Assembly (NCBI GenBank): GCA_032433765.1
Contig: JAVIAB010000073.1
Span: forward strand, 54,163,787 to 54,227,786
Length of the DNA stretch: 64,000 nt
Direction: 5' to 3'
Source of the DNA: Megaustenia siamemsis
Lineage: Eukaryota > Mollusca > Gastropoda > Stylommatophora > Ariophantidae
Position 1 is the first letter of the stretch. The number at the start of each line of letters is the position of its first letter. The notes under the pieces are model-generated. The model did no database searches, was not told the DNA's origin, and worked only from the letters and a program-made list of their open reading frames with translations. The position numbers and the translations under genes were made by a program. Shown here piece after piece: positions 21,450 through 31,920 of this stretch.

Positions 21450-21656
21450 TTAACCGTCTGGGTTTCCTACACAACCGCCCTCCATTTTGACAAAACCTTG
21501 ATCAAAGCTGGAATAGGTAATCGGTGACTTTGCTGAAACATCCTGGGCATCCACACTGGCTGCCGGAGCTGTCGTCTGATTAACAAGAGTGAGGTCCCCT
21601 TGGTTAACAGAAAAGGGCGTGTAGTTGATGTTACCATAAGCGTTTTCGAGACTGCC
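21450..21656 (-). pseudogene. Unidentified 3' coding end, left-arm copy
   Basis: Mirror image of 26911-27117. It encodes 68 residues in one frame with a stop and then an AATAAA signal towards the element's outer end. Confidence 0.4.
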
Positions 21657-21659
21657 TTA

Positions 21660-21960
21660 ACGCCATGTGCCACCCTCAACACCATCATCCCTTCATGTCC
21701 TATCATCATCATGTACCACCCTCAACACCATCATCCCTTCATGTCCTATCATCATCATGTGCCACCCTCAACACCATCATCCCTTCATGTCCTATCATCA
21801 TCATGTGCCACCCTCAACACTAGCATCATGTGCCACCCTCAACACTAGCATCTTGTGCCTCAACATCACCCTTCATGTCCTATCATCATCATGTGCCACC
21901 CTCAACACCATCATCAGCCCTTCAGGTCCTATCATCAAACCACACAAAGTATCAACCAGC
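21660..21960 (+). repeat. 46-bp minisatellite in the left arm
   Basis: ACCCTCAACACCATCATCCC + TTCATGTCCTATCATCATCA repeats every 46 bp (starts at 21672 and 21718) with shorter variants after 21800. Scattered copies recur at 21070 and at 22900-23080. The mirror is at about 26605-26905. Confidence 0.85.
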
Positions 21961-22171
21961 GAAATTCTCTCTCTCTCTCTCTGTCTCTCTCACATTCATG
22001 GTAAACCAAAACAAAATAAATCACTAAGATTTTACCACCATAACACACAAATTTAGGGTCATATTTAAAAAAGTCGACCTTAAAACCATACAAATCTACT
22101 CCCATACTCATAAAAGTTAGACACATCAAACAAATAATTACTTCCAAACTCCAAAAAAGTTAGACCAAATC

Positions 22172-22455
22172 ACGCCTCGATCGTTCTCTAACATTGCCTC
22201 GATCGTTCTTTAACATTGCCTCGATCGTTCTTTAACATTGCCTCCAGCGTTCTTTAACATTGCCTCCAGCGTTCTGTAACATTGCCTCCAGCGTTCTGTA
22301 ACATTGCCTCCAGCGTTCTGTAACATTGCCTCCAGCGTTCTGTAACATTGCCTCGATCGTTCTGTAACATTGCCTCGATCGTTCTTTAACATTACCTCGA
22401 GCGTTCTCTAACATTGCCTCCAGCGTTCTCTAACATTCCCTTGCTCGTTCTCTAA
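22172..22455 (+). repeat. 22-bp minisatellite in the left arm
   Basis: Units such as AACATTGCCTCCAGCGTTCT plus two bases repeat about 12 times, in two main variants (CCAGCG and CGATCG). The 22-bp unit reads through all frames without stops on one strand, so apparent peptides here are repeat artefacts. The mirror copy is at 26112-26395. Confidence 0.9.
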
Positions 22456-23087
22456 CATTTTCATTAGTTGGAGTCTTTGTGTTGCCTTCTTAGTGAGATT
22501 CTCTACGTGTTTCTTCAGGCTCAATTGTCAGTCTAGTTGTATTCCTAAAAAAATCTACTTCCATACTGATACTAGTTAGACACATCGATCAGATAGTTAC
22601 ATCCAAATCGCAAACATTTTACCCCAGAACACAAAAATTTAGGGTCATACTCAAAAAGTCGACCTTAAAACCATACAAATCTACTCCCATACTCATAAAA
22701 GTTAGACACATCAAACAGATAATTACTTCCAAACTCATAAAAGTTAGACACATCAAACAGATAATTACTTCCAAACTCCAAAACCCCCTTCCTATCATCA
22801 TCATGTGCCACCCTCACTCTCTCTCTCTCTCTCTATCGCATATCCAAGCTAACTCAAGTCAAATAAAAATCATCACCAAGCCACACAAATTGACACATCA
22901 TCACCATGTGCCACCCTCAACACTATCATCATCATCATCATCCACCCTCATCACCCCTTCCTATCATCATCATGTGCCACCCTCAACACTATCATCATGT
23001 ACCACCCTCATCACTATCATCATCATGCGCCACCCTCAACACCAGCCCTTCATGTCCTATCATCATGTGCCACCCTCAACATCAAAC

Positions 23088-23229
23088 CTTCCGGCTTGGA
23101 CGGAGGAACTGTTTTCCATCAGTCGAGTAAATGAAACAAACCCCGTTACATATGTGTTGAAAGACGATAAGGGCGATGAGATAGAGGGGTCATTCTACAC
23201 ACCGAAAATTCAAAAAGTTGGAGACAAAC
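23088..23229 (+). pseudogene. Polinton-like integrase C-terminal fragment, left-arm copy
   Basis: One open frame reads PAWTEELFSISRV, then PVTYVLKDDKGDEIEGSFYT and PKIQKVGDK. The pattern W-EE-F-I, TY-LKD--G-EI-G-FY, LQKV-like is the C-terminal (chromo/SH3-like) tail found in integrases encoded by Maverick/Polinton elements and related sequences. The catalytic DDE core is absent, and minisatellite sequence lies on both sides. The mirror copy is at 25338-25479. Confidence 0.6.
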
Positions 23230-23284
23230 TCATCCTCCCTCCATGTCCTATCATCAAGCCACACAAAGTATCAACCAGCGAAAT

Positions 23285-23322
<38 letters not shown>

Positions 23323-23526
23323 GCTCTGTCTCTCTCTCACATTCATGATAAACCAAACCAAAATAGGCTCATATTAAAAAAGTCGACCTAAAACCGTAAA
23401 ATATTCCACTACAACACAGACCGCTAGACTGAACAGTACTATGAAAACAAACGTCCGTGAATCAAGCGCGCTTATAACACGAAGTCTCACATCCGACTAG
23501 TTTAAATATAATCTGGTAAATAAAAG

Positions 23527-23902
23527 TTAGGAGGCAAGGGCAGAAACCTAGGAGGTAAGGGCAGAAACCAAAGAGGCAAGGTCAGAAAACAAGGAGGGAA
23601 GGGCAGAAACCAAAGAGGCATGGTCAGAAATCTAGGAAGCTGTGTTAGAAAACAAGGAGGCGAGGGCAGAAACCTAGGAGGGAAGGTCAGAAACCTAGGA
23701 GGCGAGGTCAGAAACCTAGGAGGCGAGGTCAGAAACCTAGGAGGCGAGGTCAGAAACCTAGGAGGCAAGGTGAGAAAACAAGGAGGGAAGGTCAGAAATC
23801 TAAGAGGCGAGGGCAGAAACCAAAGAGGCAAGGTCAGAAATCTAGGAAGCTGTGTTAGAAAACAAGGAGGCGAGGGCAGAAACCAAAGAGGCAAGGTCAG
23901 AC
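23527..23902 (+). repeat. 21-bp minisatellite in the left arm
   Basis: GGAGGCAAGGTCAGAAACCTA-type units of 21 bp repeat about 18 times. The period is a multiple of three, so both strands stay open (RNLGGEV-type and FLTSPPR-type peptides). I treat these as repeat artefacts. The mirror copy is at 24665-25040. Confidence 0.9.
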
Positions 23903-24225
23903 ATTTTCATTATTTGGAGTCTTTGTATTACCTTCTTAGTGAGATTCTCTACGTGTTTCTTCAAAAAGCTACTCTCATTCTCATACTAGTTAGACACATC
24001 GAACCGTTCGTTATTTCTAAAGCCAAAAAAAAAAAAGTTTGGCCAAATCACTAACAATTTACCCACAGAACAAAATAAATATAGACTCATATTAAAAAAG
24101 TCGACCTCAAAACCATAAAAATCTACTCCCACACTCATCTAAAAGTTACACCAAAACCGCACGAGATTTGCACCGTGCAAAAACATGCACAAGTTTGACA
24201 CGCGCACCAGTTTGGCACAATGCAC

Positions 24226-24341
24226 CAATAGACATCCCCATACCAAAAAAAATTTACTTAAAAATCACTTTTATGATTGTTACGCCCCTTACGAATGCTG
24301 ATTGTTACGCCCCTTACGAATGCTGATTGTTACGCCCGAAT
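24226..24341. other. Unpaired centre of the palindrome with 25-bp repeats
   Basis: The 116-bp spacer holds about 2.6 copies of a 25-bp unit (GATTGTTACGCCCCTTACGA + ATGCT). This is the only part of the element without a mirror copy and marks where the inverted duplication was joined. Confidence 0.8.
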
Positions 24342-25242
24342 GTGCATTGTGCCAAACTGGTGCGCGTGTCAAACTTGTGCATGTTTTTGCACGGTGCAAA
24401 TCTCGTGCGGTTTTGGTGTAACTTTTAGATGAGTGTGGGAGTAGATTTTTATGGTTTTGAGGTCGACTTTTTTAATATGAGTCTATATTTATTTTGTTCT
24501 GTGGGTAAATTGTTAGTGATTTGGCCAAACTTTTTTTTTTGGCTTTAGAAATAACGAACGGTTCGATGTGTCTAACTAGTATGAGAATGAGAGTAGCTTT
24601 TTGAAGAAACACGTAGAGAATCTCACTAAGAAGGTAATACAAAGACTCCAAATAATGAAAATGTCTGACCTTGCCTCTTTGGTTTCTGCCCTCGCCTCCT
24701 TGTTTTCTAACACAGCTTCCTAGATTTCTGACCTTGCCTCTTTGGTTTCTGCCCTCGCCTCTTAGATTTCTGACCTTCCCTCCTTGTTTTCTCACCTTGC
24801 CTCCTAGGTTTCTGACCTCGCCTCCTAGGTTTCTGACCTCGCCTCCTAGGTTTCTGACCTCGCCTCCTAGGTTTCTGACCTTCCCTCCTAGGTTTCTGCC
24901 CTCGCCTCCTTGTTTTCTAACACAGCTTCCTAGATTTCTGACCATGCCTCTTTGGTTTCTGCCCTTCCCTCCTTGTTTTCTGACCTTGCCTCTTTGGTTT
25001 CTGCCCTTACCTCCTAGGTTTCTGCCCTTGCCTCCTAACTTTTATTTACCAGATTATATTTAAACTAGTCGGATGTGAGACTTCGTGTTATAAGCGCGCT
25101 TGATTCACGGACGTTTGTTTTCATAGTACTGTTCAGTCTAGCGGTCTGTGTTGTAGTGGAATATTTTACGGTTTTAGGTCGACTTTTTTAATATGAGCCT
25201 ATTTTGGTTTGGTTTATCATGAATGTGAGAGAGAGACAGAGC

Positions 25243-25280
<38 letters not shown>

Positions 25281-25337
25281 ATTTCGCTGGTTGATACTTT
25301 GTGTGGCTTGATGATAGGACATGGAGGGATGATGAGT

Positions 25338-25479
25338 TTGTCTCCAACTTTTTGAATTTTCGGTGTGTAGAATGACCCCTCTATCTCATCGCCCTTATCG
25401 TCTTTCAACACATATGTAACGGGGTTTGTTTCATTTACTCGACTGATGGAAAACAGTTCCTCCGTCCAAGCCGGAAGGT
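25338..25479 (-). pseudogene. Polinton-like integrase C-terminal fragment, right-arm copy
   Basis: Mirror of 23088-23229. A Leu/Ile difference after KVGDKLI is one of the few changes between the arms. Confidence 0.6.
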
Positions 25480-26910
25480 TTGATGTTGAGGGTGGCACAT
25501 GATGATAGGACATGAAGGGCTGGTGTTGAGGGTGGCGCATGATGATGATAGTGATGAGGGTGGTACATGATGATAGTGTTGAGGGTGGCACATGATGATG
25601 ATAGGAAGGGGTGATGAGGGTGGATGATGATGATGATGATAGTGTTGAGGGTGGCACATGGTGATGATGTGTCAATTTGTGTGGCTTGGTGATGATTTTT
25701 ATTTGACTTGAGTTAGCTTGGATATGCGATAGAGAGAGAGAGAGAGAGAGTGAGGGTGGCACATGATGATGATAGGAAGGGGGTTTTGGAGTTTGGAAGT
25801 AATTATCTGTTTGATGTGTCTAACTTTTATGAGTTTGGAAGTAATTATCTGTTTGATGTGTCTAACTTTTATGAGTATGGGAGTAGATTTGTATGGTTTT
25901 AAGGTCGACTTTTTGAGTATGACCCTAAATTTTTGTGTTCTGGGGTAAAATGTTTGCGATTTGGATGTAACTATCTGATCGATGTGTCTAACTAGTATCA
26001 GTATGGAAGTAGATTTTTTTAGGAATACAACTAGACTGACAATTGAGCCTGAAGAAACACGTAGAGAATCTCACTAAGAAGGCAACACAAAGACTCCAAC
26101 TAATGAAAATGTTAGAGAACGAGCAAGGGAATGTTAGAGAACGCTGGAGGCAATGTTAGAGAACGCTCGAGGTAATGTTAAAGAACGATCGAGGCAATGT
26201 TACAGAACGATCGAGGCAATGTTACAGAACGCTGGAGGCAATGTTACAGAACGCTGGAGGCAATGTTACAGAACGCTGGAGGCAATGTTACAGAACGCTG
26301 GAGGCAATGTTAAAGAACGCTGGAGGCAATGTTAAAGAACGATCGAGGCAATGTTAAAGAACGATCGAGGCAATGTTAGAGAACGATCGAGGCGTGATTT
26401 GGTCTAACTTTTTTGGAGTTTGGAAGTAATTATCTGTTTGATGTGTCTAACTTTTATGAGTATGGGAGTAGATTTGTATGGTTTTAAGGTCGACTTTTTT
26501 TAATATGACCCTAAATTTGTGTGTTATGGTGGTAAAATCTTAGTGATTTATTTTGTTTTGGTTTACCATGAATGTGAGAGAGACAGAGAGAGAGAGAGAG
26601 AATTTCGCTGGTTGATACTTTGTGTGGTTTGATGATAGGACCTGAAGGGCTGATGATGGTGTTGAGGGTGGCACATGATGATGATAGGACATGAAGGGTG
26701 ATGTTGAGGCACAAGATGCTAGTGTTGAGGGTGGCACATGATGCTAGTGTTGAGGGTGGCACATGATGATGATAGGACATGAAGGGATGATGGTGTTGAG
26801 GGTGGCACATGATGATGATAGGACATGAAGGGATGATGGTGTTGAGGGTGGTACATGATGATGATAGGACATGAAGGGATGATGGTGTTGAGGGTGGCAC
26901 ATGGCGTTAA

Positions 26911-27117
26911 GGCAGTCTCGAAAACGCTTATGGTAACATCAACTACACGCCCTTTTCTGTTAACCAAGGGGACCTCACTCTTGTTAATCAGACGACAGCT
27001 CCGGCAGCCAGTGTGGATGCCCAGGATGTTTCAGCAAAGTCACCGATTACCTATTCCAGCTTTGATCAAGGTTTTGTCAAAATGGAGGGCGGTTGTGTAG
27101 GAAACCCAGACGGTTAA
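26911..27117 (+). pseudogene. Unidentified 3' coding end with polyadenylation signal, right-arm copy
   Basis: One frame of 68 codons reads SLENAYGNINYTPFSVNQG, then VDAQDVSAKSPITYSSFDQG and ends FVKMEGGCVGNPDG with TAA at 27115-27117. AATAAA follows at 27154. Even residue composition and the stop-plus-signal layout suggest the true C-terminus of an element gene reading towards the terminus. I do not recognise the protein; a Polinton structural protein is possible but unsupported. Confidence 0.4.
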
Positions 27118-28584
27118 AATTATCAGCATCCGGACAGTAATATATGATGTATTAATAAAATTGTGAAATATAGAATTTTGTTTTGCTTTACATTGAATGA
27201 GAAAGAGCGAGCGTCACTATTTAATATTAGCACACCTTACTAACCGACACATGATGATGTTGGTAGCGATAACACACACGACCAATAATCTTTCCCCAAG
27301 AACCGCTATCCTGGCACATGATGTTAGCGATACTACAATAACACACCTGTGTCAACCAACTCGTTTTACATGTTGCCTATTACCCGCCCCTCCACCTCAC
27401 ATGCCCACCGCCGGCGAATAATAATCGGTTTGAAACTTTGTGTGGTATGATGATGATGATAGGACATGAAGGGATGATGGTGTTGAGGGTGGCACTAAAA
27501 AAATGTAGTGCAAGATCCGCGACCCAATCAGTTACGAGATCGCCTATAATTTTAAATTTTCCCTTCATTTTACGTTTTTTTTAAATATTGATTTTTCATA
27601 ATTATGCCTCTACCTAACTTTAACTCTAAACACGGAGTTTCAGTTACATGCCTAACAATGACCGTCAGCATATTTTCCTAACAATGACCACGATTCCTTG
27701 ACAATAATAAGCGATTTTTCCTAACAATAGCATTCCTCAAGTACCACTAGCCCAGTCAACAAAAGCTGCCATGTCATTCCAGTTTCTTGACTTAACATAC
27801 AGTTTTCCGTCAGTATGTTAACTTATTTTTTTCATAGTTTTTATTATTTCGCCTTTTTTAAAAATCAGTTTTATCACATTTAACTATATTTCTTAACGTT
27901 TTGAAACATATTTTTTATTTATCACATACTCTTTTAAAATACTCTTTCACAAATTTCTAACACGAGCGAGGCGATCACCGGACACGGAGCGACGATCACC
28001 GGATTAGCACCGAGTCTCTATTGAATTTACCTGCGGTTAAGCTCTCAGAAACACAGGAGACCGTTCGACAAAACTAACCTTTCAATGTTATTGCTTGTCA
28101 GCATTTTTTTTACATGTTGCCTGTCACGTAGTAGACCCGTGTTCGAATCCTGAAGGGAGACTTTTTTTTTTATTATTTTTAATAATTCTGAGTTTACTTT
28201 CACAAATACATATTTTTTAAATAATTCTGTTTACTTTCACAAATATACTCTTTTAAAATACTCTTTCATTTTCATCTAACACACAACGAGAGGCGATCAC
28301 CGGATTAGCACCGAGTCTTTTGAATTTACCTGAGTTAAGCTCTCAGTGAACCATTTCGACAAACTGACGAACACAAAAAAAAATTCCCCCAAAAAAAAAT
28401 TCCCCCCCCCAAAAAAAAATTATGAAGTTCGAAAAAATCGCGAATTCGAAAAAAAAAATATTTTTTTTTTTTTTTTTTTGGCACCGTTTTGGTGCAAAGT
28501 CGGTGCAAAGTCGGTGCCAAATCTATTGTATTTCGGTGCATGTTATTCCACTTTTCTGTTGAGTTCACAGCCACCTATACTACT

Positions 28585-28590
28585 AACAAC
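28585..28590. other. Right 6-bp target-site duplication (AACAAC)
   Basis: Matches 19990-19995. Counting one copy of the six bases keeps the transposase frame across the insertion point. Confidence 0.85.
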
Positions 28591-28860
28591 ATCACTTACT
28601 TATTAGGAAAGCGTATTTGGAAATCGCATTATTTCACTTGTAATCTGGCCTGCTCATTCACCAGACCTAACCCCGCCTAATTATTACCAGACCTAACCCC
28701 GCCTAATTATTATCTGTGGGGGTGAGCTGAAAAGAAATGTTTATCGAATATTCTGAAGACAGATAATGACCTGAAGGCAGAAATCGTCACCCAAAGACAA
28801 CAAATATCACCGGTCATTATCCAGCAGGTTTTTGTAGACAAACACCAGACATACCAAGAG
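28585..28860 (+). pseudogene. Mariner-like DDE transposase, 3' part
   Basis: In the frame that continues from 19995 this piece reads SLTY, a stop, then ESVFGNRIISLVIWPAHSPD and LTPPNYYLWGELKRNVY. SPDLTP-xYLWG holds the third acidic catalytic residue of this transposase family. A 28-bp local duplication (ACCAGACCTAACCCCGCCTA and on) at about 28655-28712 shifts the frame. Similarity fades by about 28860, where an RNase H LINE begins. Confidence 0.75.
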
Positions 28861-29700
28861 TTGTTAACCCCCTACTGCCCATACCAGAACAGACTCCCTT
28901 AACAGAGGAATCAGTATTGTCAAAACAAACACGGACAGATGTGAAAGGAATACTTGACAAGGATGAACAGATAACCTGCAGCGTAAAACAATAACTCTCA
29001 GTTTCTTGGATGAAGAATACCCACAAGACCTATGGATTCGTGTGTACACAGATGGGTCAGTACAGATGCAGTAAAGAATGGGTGAGCAGGTGCATACATA
29101 GAATACCCAAATAACAATAGTGATATGGATAAAATAGCAACAGGGAAATATCGTCACAATTACGATGCAGAAATGCAAGCAATAGAGTTGGCAATAGAAA
29201 AACTGATGAACAGTAATCTTAGCCCACAGCCTGTAGTGTTTCTAGCAGATACAAGAGCAGTACTCCAAGCACTGCAATCCAGAAAGCTGCCACATCTGCA
29301 GACCGTATTGTCTGAACTCTGCAAACATCACAGGATTGTCCTGCAGTGGTCCCACCTCACTGTAGAATACCAGGAAACGATAGAGCTGATCAGATGGCAA
29401 AAGAAGGTGAAATAGGCACACAACCAGATGCACCGGTTACATACCATTATAAGAAACAGATAATCAAATTAATCAGGAGACAACATGCTCCAAATCAGGA
29501 TACTTTTCATAATATGAATAGATGGGAACATGTTATCATTATACGCATTAGAACCGGGCACAATCGACAATCGACAGTCACCTGTATATAAAATTCAAGA
29601 TCGGTACCTCAACTACATGTACATGTGGACAGGCGCACCAAACAGCGGGACGCATATTTCAAGAATGCACTGAATATAGTAGACTGAGGAAAGTCCACTT
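28860..29700 (+). pseudogene. LINE fragment with RNase H domain (copy a)
   Basis: A linker (PEQTPLTEESVLSKQ) leads to an RNase H domain in shifted frames. It shows VYTDGSV (first Asp, about 29040-29060), NYDAEMQAIELAIEKL (Glu), VVFLADTRAVLQAL (Asp) and GNDRADQMAKEG (last Asp, about 29365-29400). A C-terminal region with RRQHAPNQDTFHNMNRWEH and RIRTGHN follows. All four DEDD residues are present, but stops and frameshifts interrupt. RNase H plus this C-terminus is typical of Jockey/I-type LINE pol proteins. The RT part is absent. Confidence 0.75.
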
Positions 29701-29962
29701 ATACCATTAATACAACACAACAGACAAGACTATATGCATCACTTAAAGAATGACAAAAGGCGGTAACATGTATACGGGAAACGATATTGCCGATATAGAC
29801 AACACTTCAGGCGAACGAAAGATAAATATAAAGATCCAGAAGGAAAATAGTAAGAGACAAGTCTGAGAATGTCTTAAGGCCTGCAGTGGATTTTTTGAAT
29901 ACATGCTGTGATCACATCTCCATCGAGATACAGTTATAAAAGTCTACTGTTAAGACAGAAAC
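29700..29962. other. Non-coding stretch shared with later copies
   Basis: It contains GACAACACTTCAGGCGAACG, also found near 30805 and 33760 downstream of the other two RNase H copies, so it is the 3' flank of the duplicated segment. Confidence 0.5.
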
Positions 29963-29972
29963 AGTTAATAAT

Positions 29973-30247
29973 CTATCTATTGTCCTTTCGAGCCGAAGAC
30001 GGCACATAGGGTAGAACCACAATCTCAAAAACAGAAACCTTGCGTGCCAAAGTGGCACATATTGCAGAGATCACTGCTCTATGGTGCTGTTTCTATAACA
30101 ATACATTTTACAATGACAGCTTGTCAAGCCATCAATCAAACTCCTTAGTCGCCTCTTACGACATGCCTGGAAGGTCACAGTGTCACTATTCTTTAATTCC
30201 TTCATAATGAGGCCCCGGTAACACACGGGATCTCATCTCGGGACGGT
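29973..30247 (-). mobile_element. 275-bp SINE-like insertion with 10-bp TSD
   Basis: AGTTAATAAT flanks it on both sides (29963-29972 and 30248-30257). At 32170-32200 the homologous locus reads AAACAGTTAATAATGCTGAT without the insert, so this window contains the empty site. The insert includes, on the minus strand, GGCATGTCGTAAGAGGCGAC. No A/B box is clear and there is no coding frame. I would call it a non-autonomous retroposon of unknown family. Confidence 0.75.
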
Positions 30248-30319
30248 AGTTAATAATGCTAATATGAAAATGAAAGCAGCTTAAAATCCTGTTATGAAAA
30301 TAGAGATAGACAATTACAT

Positions 30320-30700
30320 CTCAAATGAATAAGATAGCAACAGGGAAATATTGTCACAATTACGATGCAGAAATGCAAGCAATAAAGTTGGCAATAGAAA
30401 AACTGCTGAACAGTAATCTTAGCCCACAGCCTGTTGACTCCACAGTTACGTGTATACAAAATTCAAGATCGGTACCTCAACTACATGTACATGTGGACAG
30501 GCGCCCTTACAGAGGAACACATATTTCAAGATTACACTGAATATAGTAAAAAAAAAAGGTGCCCCCGTCACGCCAAGTGGCGTATAGGGAATATGGTATT
30601 AGTGACCATAAATTTTACAGACCTTCAGCACATGATTTTTGAGGTAATGTGGTCCGTATTACGCCCGTGTCGCTACTCAATATAGTAGACTGATGAAAAT
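30320..30700 (+). pseudogene. RNase H LINE fragment (copy b), internally deleted
   Basis: NYDAEMQAIKLAIEKLLNSN is joined, by loss of the central RNase H part after CCTGT, directly to the C-terminal segment KIQDRYLNYMYMWTGA and EEHIFQDYTEYS. Copy c at 32262-33660 keeps the segment deleted here. The Cys of the C-terminal CxC...H...C motif is partly lost (QDC to QDY). Confidence 0.65.
30549..30678. mobile_element. 130-bp insertion with 9-bp TSD (copy b)
   Basis: AATATAGTA lies at 30540-30548 and again at 30679-30687. Copy a at 29673-29681 has a single AATATAGTA and no insert. The insert begins with an A run and GGTGCCCCCGTCACG. Confidence 0.7.
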
Positions 30701-31800
30701 CCCACATATCCCATAGATACAACACTACAGAGAAAACTATATGGACCACTGCAAGAATAACAAAAGACGGTAACATTTATACAGGAAGCGACATTGCAGA
30801 TATAGACAACACTTCAGGCGAACGAAAGATAGATATATAGATCCAGAAGGTTTTCGAAAATAGTAAGAGACAAGACTTAGAATATCTTGAGGCCTGTGCT
30901 GGATATTTTGAACACATGCTGTAAACACAACTCCATCGCGTGAACAGCTCTTTAACTAATACAAGCCAGCCAACAGCAGTAGAATCTAGATGAATAACAC
31001 ACATTTTATTTACAATTTCACGTAATTTCAACAATATGTTCACTGCACCGGACTTAATACAGCCACGTTTTCTTATTTAAGACTCAAGTTGACTTTTCTG
31101 TGAGCAAAGGAAGATAACTTTTAATTTTGAAAGAAATTATAAATAATTAATATTTGCAACTACACGTTAAGGAAAGTTACATTTCTTTTAATTTGTTGCT
31201 TTAGTAGTTTTAATGTTTAATAGAAATTTTCAAAGACCTTGCACATTTTATGTTAAAATTATTTTTTGAAAAGCAATATGCAAATGTTTGAAACTTTTGA
31301 TAATTTACAATTACAATTTATCGACTTATAAAAAAATTGGTAGTATTAATTTAACTGGAGTTGCTTCCCTTTTATTAGAGCAAGATAGATTTTAATTTCT
31401 TAAGCAGATAAGAATATATTAACATTTTCATCAACAATTCAACGGCAGAACACTTTTTTGCGTTTAAGTTTGATATGTTAGAGCGAACCATGCCTGTAAA
31501 TATTATGCAACATTTAAATATATATTCTTCAAAGAATTATTATATTTCTTAGCTGGTAATCAACTGTTTAAAGTTTCTCAACATTTTTATAGATCTCAGG
31601 TGCAAACGAAGTTAATTTCCAAAAATTAGCTGATGCCGTCTCATCATTTCACTGTAGAGTCTAGAAGAGATATTGTTAGAGAGAGAGGTATCAATAACAC
31701 AAGGAAAATACTATGCAGTTGAAATTTCAAAATTCTAGTAGAAAAAGGGAGAGGAGTTGGAGATAGACAATTGCACATAATTCATGTCACTGGAGAGGGA
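30700..31800. other. Non-coding segment with satellite-like AT-rich part
   Basis: This is the 3' flank of copy b. From about 31080 it resembles the 230-bp monomers of the array (AATAATTAATATTTGCAACT, AATATGCAAATG). At 31420-31560 it carries the LINE intergenic segment CAACAATTCAACGGCAGAAC. The whole stretch recurs at 33660-34740. Confidence 0.65.
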
Positions 31801-31824
31801 GAGTGGCAGTTTAAAAGGCTAACA

Positions 31825-31826
<2 letters not shown>

Positions 31827-31908
<82 letters not shown>

Positions 31909-31920
31909 AAGAGCGAAAAA
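31827..31920. repeat. (GA)n microsatellite
   Basis: Nearly pure GA dinucleotides with a few AAA interruptions, preceded by the same spacer as the GA repeats at 18.3 kb. Confidence 0.95.

Larger units (their letters stand above)
19996..24225 (+). repeat. Left arm of the palindrome (inverted repeat)
   Basis: The arm pairs with 24342-28584. Differences noticed are few: an extra GTA triplet at the very start, homopolymer length changes near 20100-20190, and scattered single-base changes such as those near 22812 and 23236. The innermost paired bases are TTTGGCACAATGCAC. Confidence 0.9.
19996..28584. mobile_element. 8.6-kb palindromic Polinton/Maverick-derived element
   Basis: The two halves are near-perfect inverted copies (positions sum to about 48567 through most of the arms), meeting at a 116-bp unpaired centre. 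Ends are AGTAGTAGTATAGG... and ...CCTATACTACT, and the flanks are the 6-bp direct repeat AACAAC. Six-base TSDs, 5'-AG termini and long inverted repeats are known features of Polinton/Maverick elements. The arms carry a fragment resembling a Polinton integrase C-terminal tail. The rest is minisatellite and non-coding sequence. No polymerase, protease or capsid gene is visible, so the element is non-autonomous. Insertion into a transposase gene at one exact point shows the element is real rather than an assembly fold-back. Confidence 0.8.
24342..28584 (-). repeat. Right arm of the palindrome (inverted repeat)
   Basis: Inverted copy of 19996-24225 with the same minisatellites, integrase fragment and subterminal repeats in reverse order. 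An A/C homopolymer expansion around 28375-28420 makes it slightly longer than the left arm. Confidence 0.9.

Noticed and set aside
22210..22414. Short open frames over the 22-bp repeats (and the mirror copy at 26153-26357)
   Set aside because: They encode only the repeated unit in shifted frames (NAGGNVTERWRQC-type) and reflect the absence of stops in the repeat.
22803..23348. A 181-codon open frame as a gene
   Set aside because: Only the central 47 residues (integrase tail) are non-repetitive; the rest is CT-rich and CATCAT-type repeat.
23502..24054. Open frames over the 21-bp repeats on both strands (and mirrors at 24472-25063)
   Set aside because: A 21-bp period keeps frames open by itself; composition is purely repetitive.
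19996..28584. Palindrome as an assembly or chimeric-read fold-back artefact
   Set aside because: A fold-back artefact would mirror the left flank as well. Here the right flank is the missing second half of the interrupted transposase gene, and a 6-bp direct repeat flanks the element.
19998..28584. TA target-site duplication (Tc1/mariner-type insertion) for the palindrome
   Set aside because: A TA/TA reading is possible, but AACAAC/AACAAC is longer, fits AG...CT ends, and counting one AACAAC leaves a transposase sequence (TTSLTY, then VFGNRIIS) that matches the family better.
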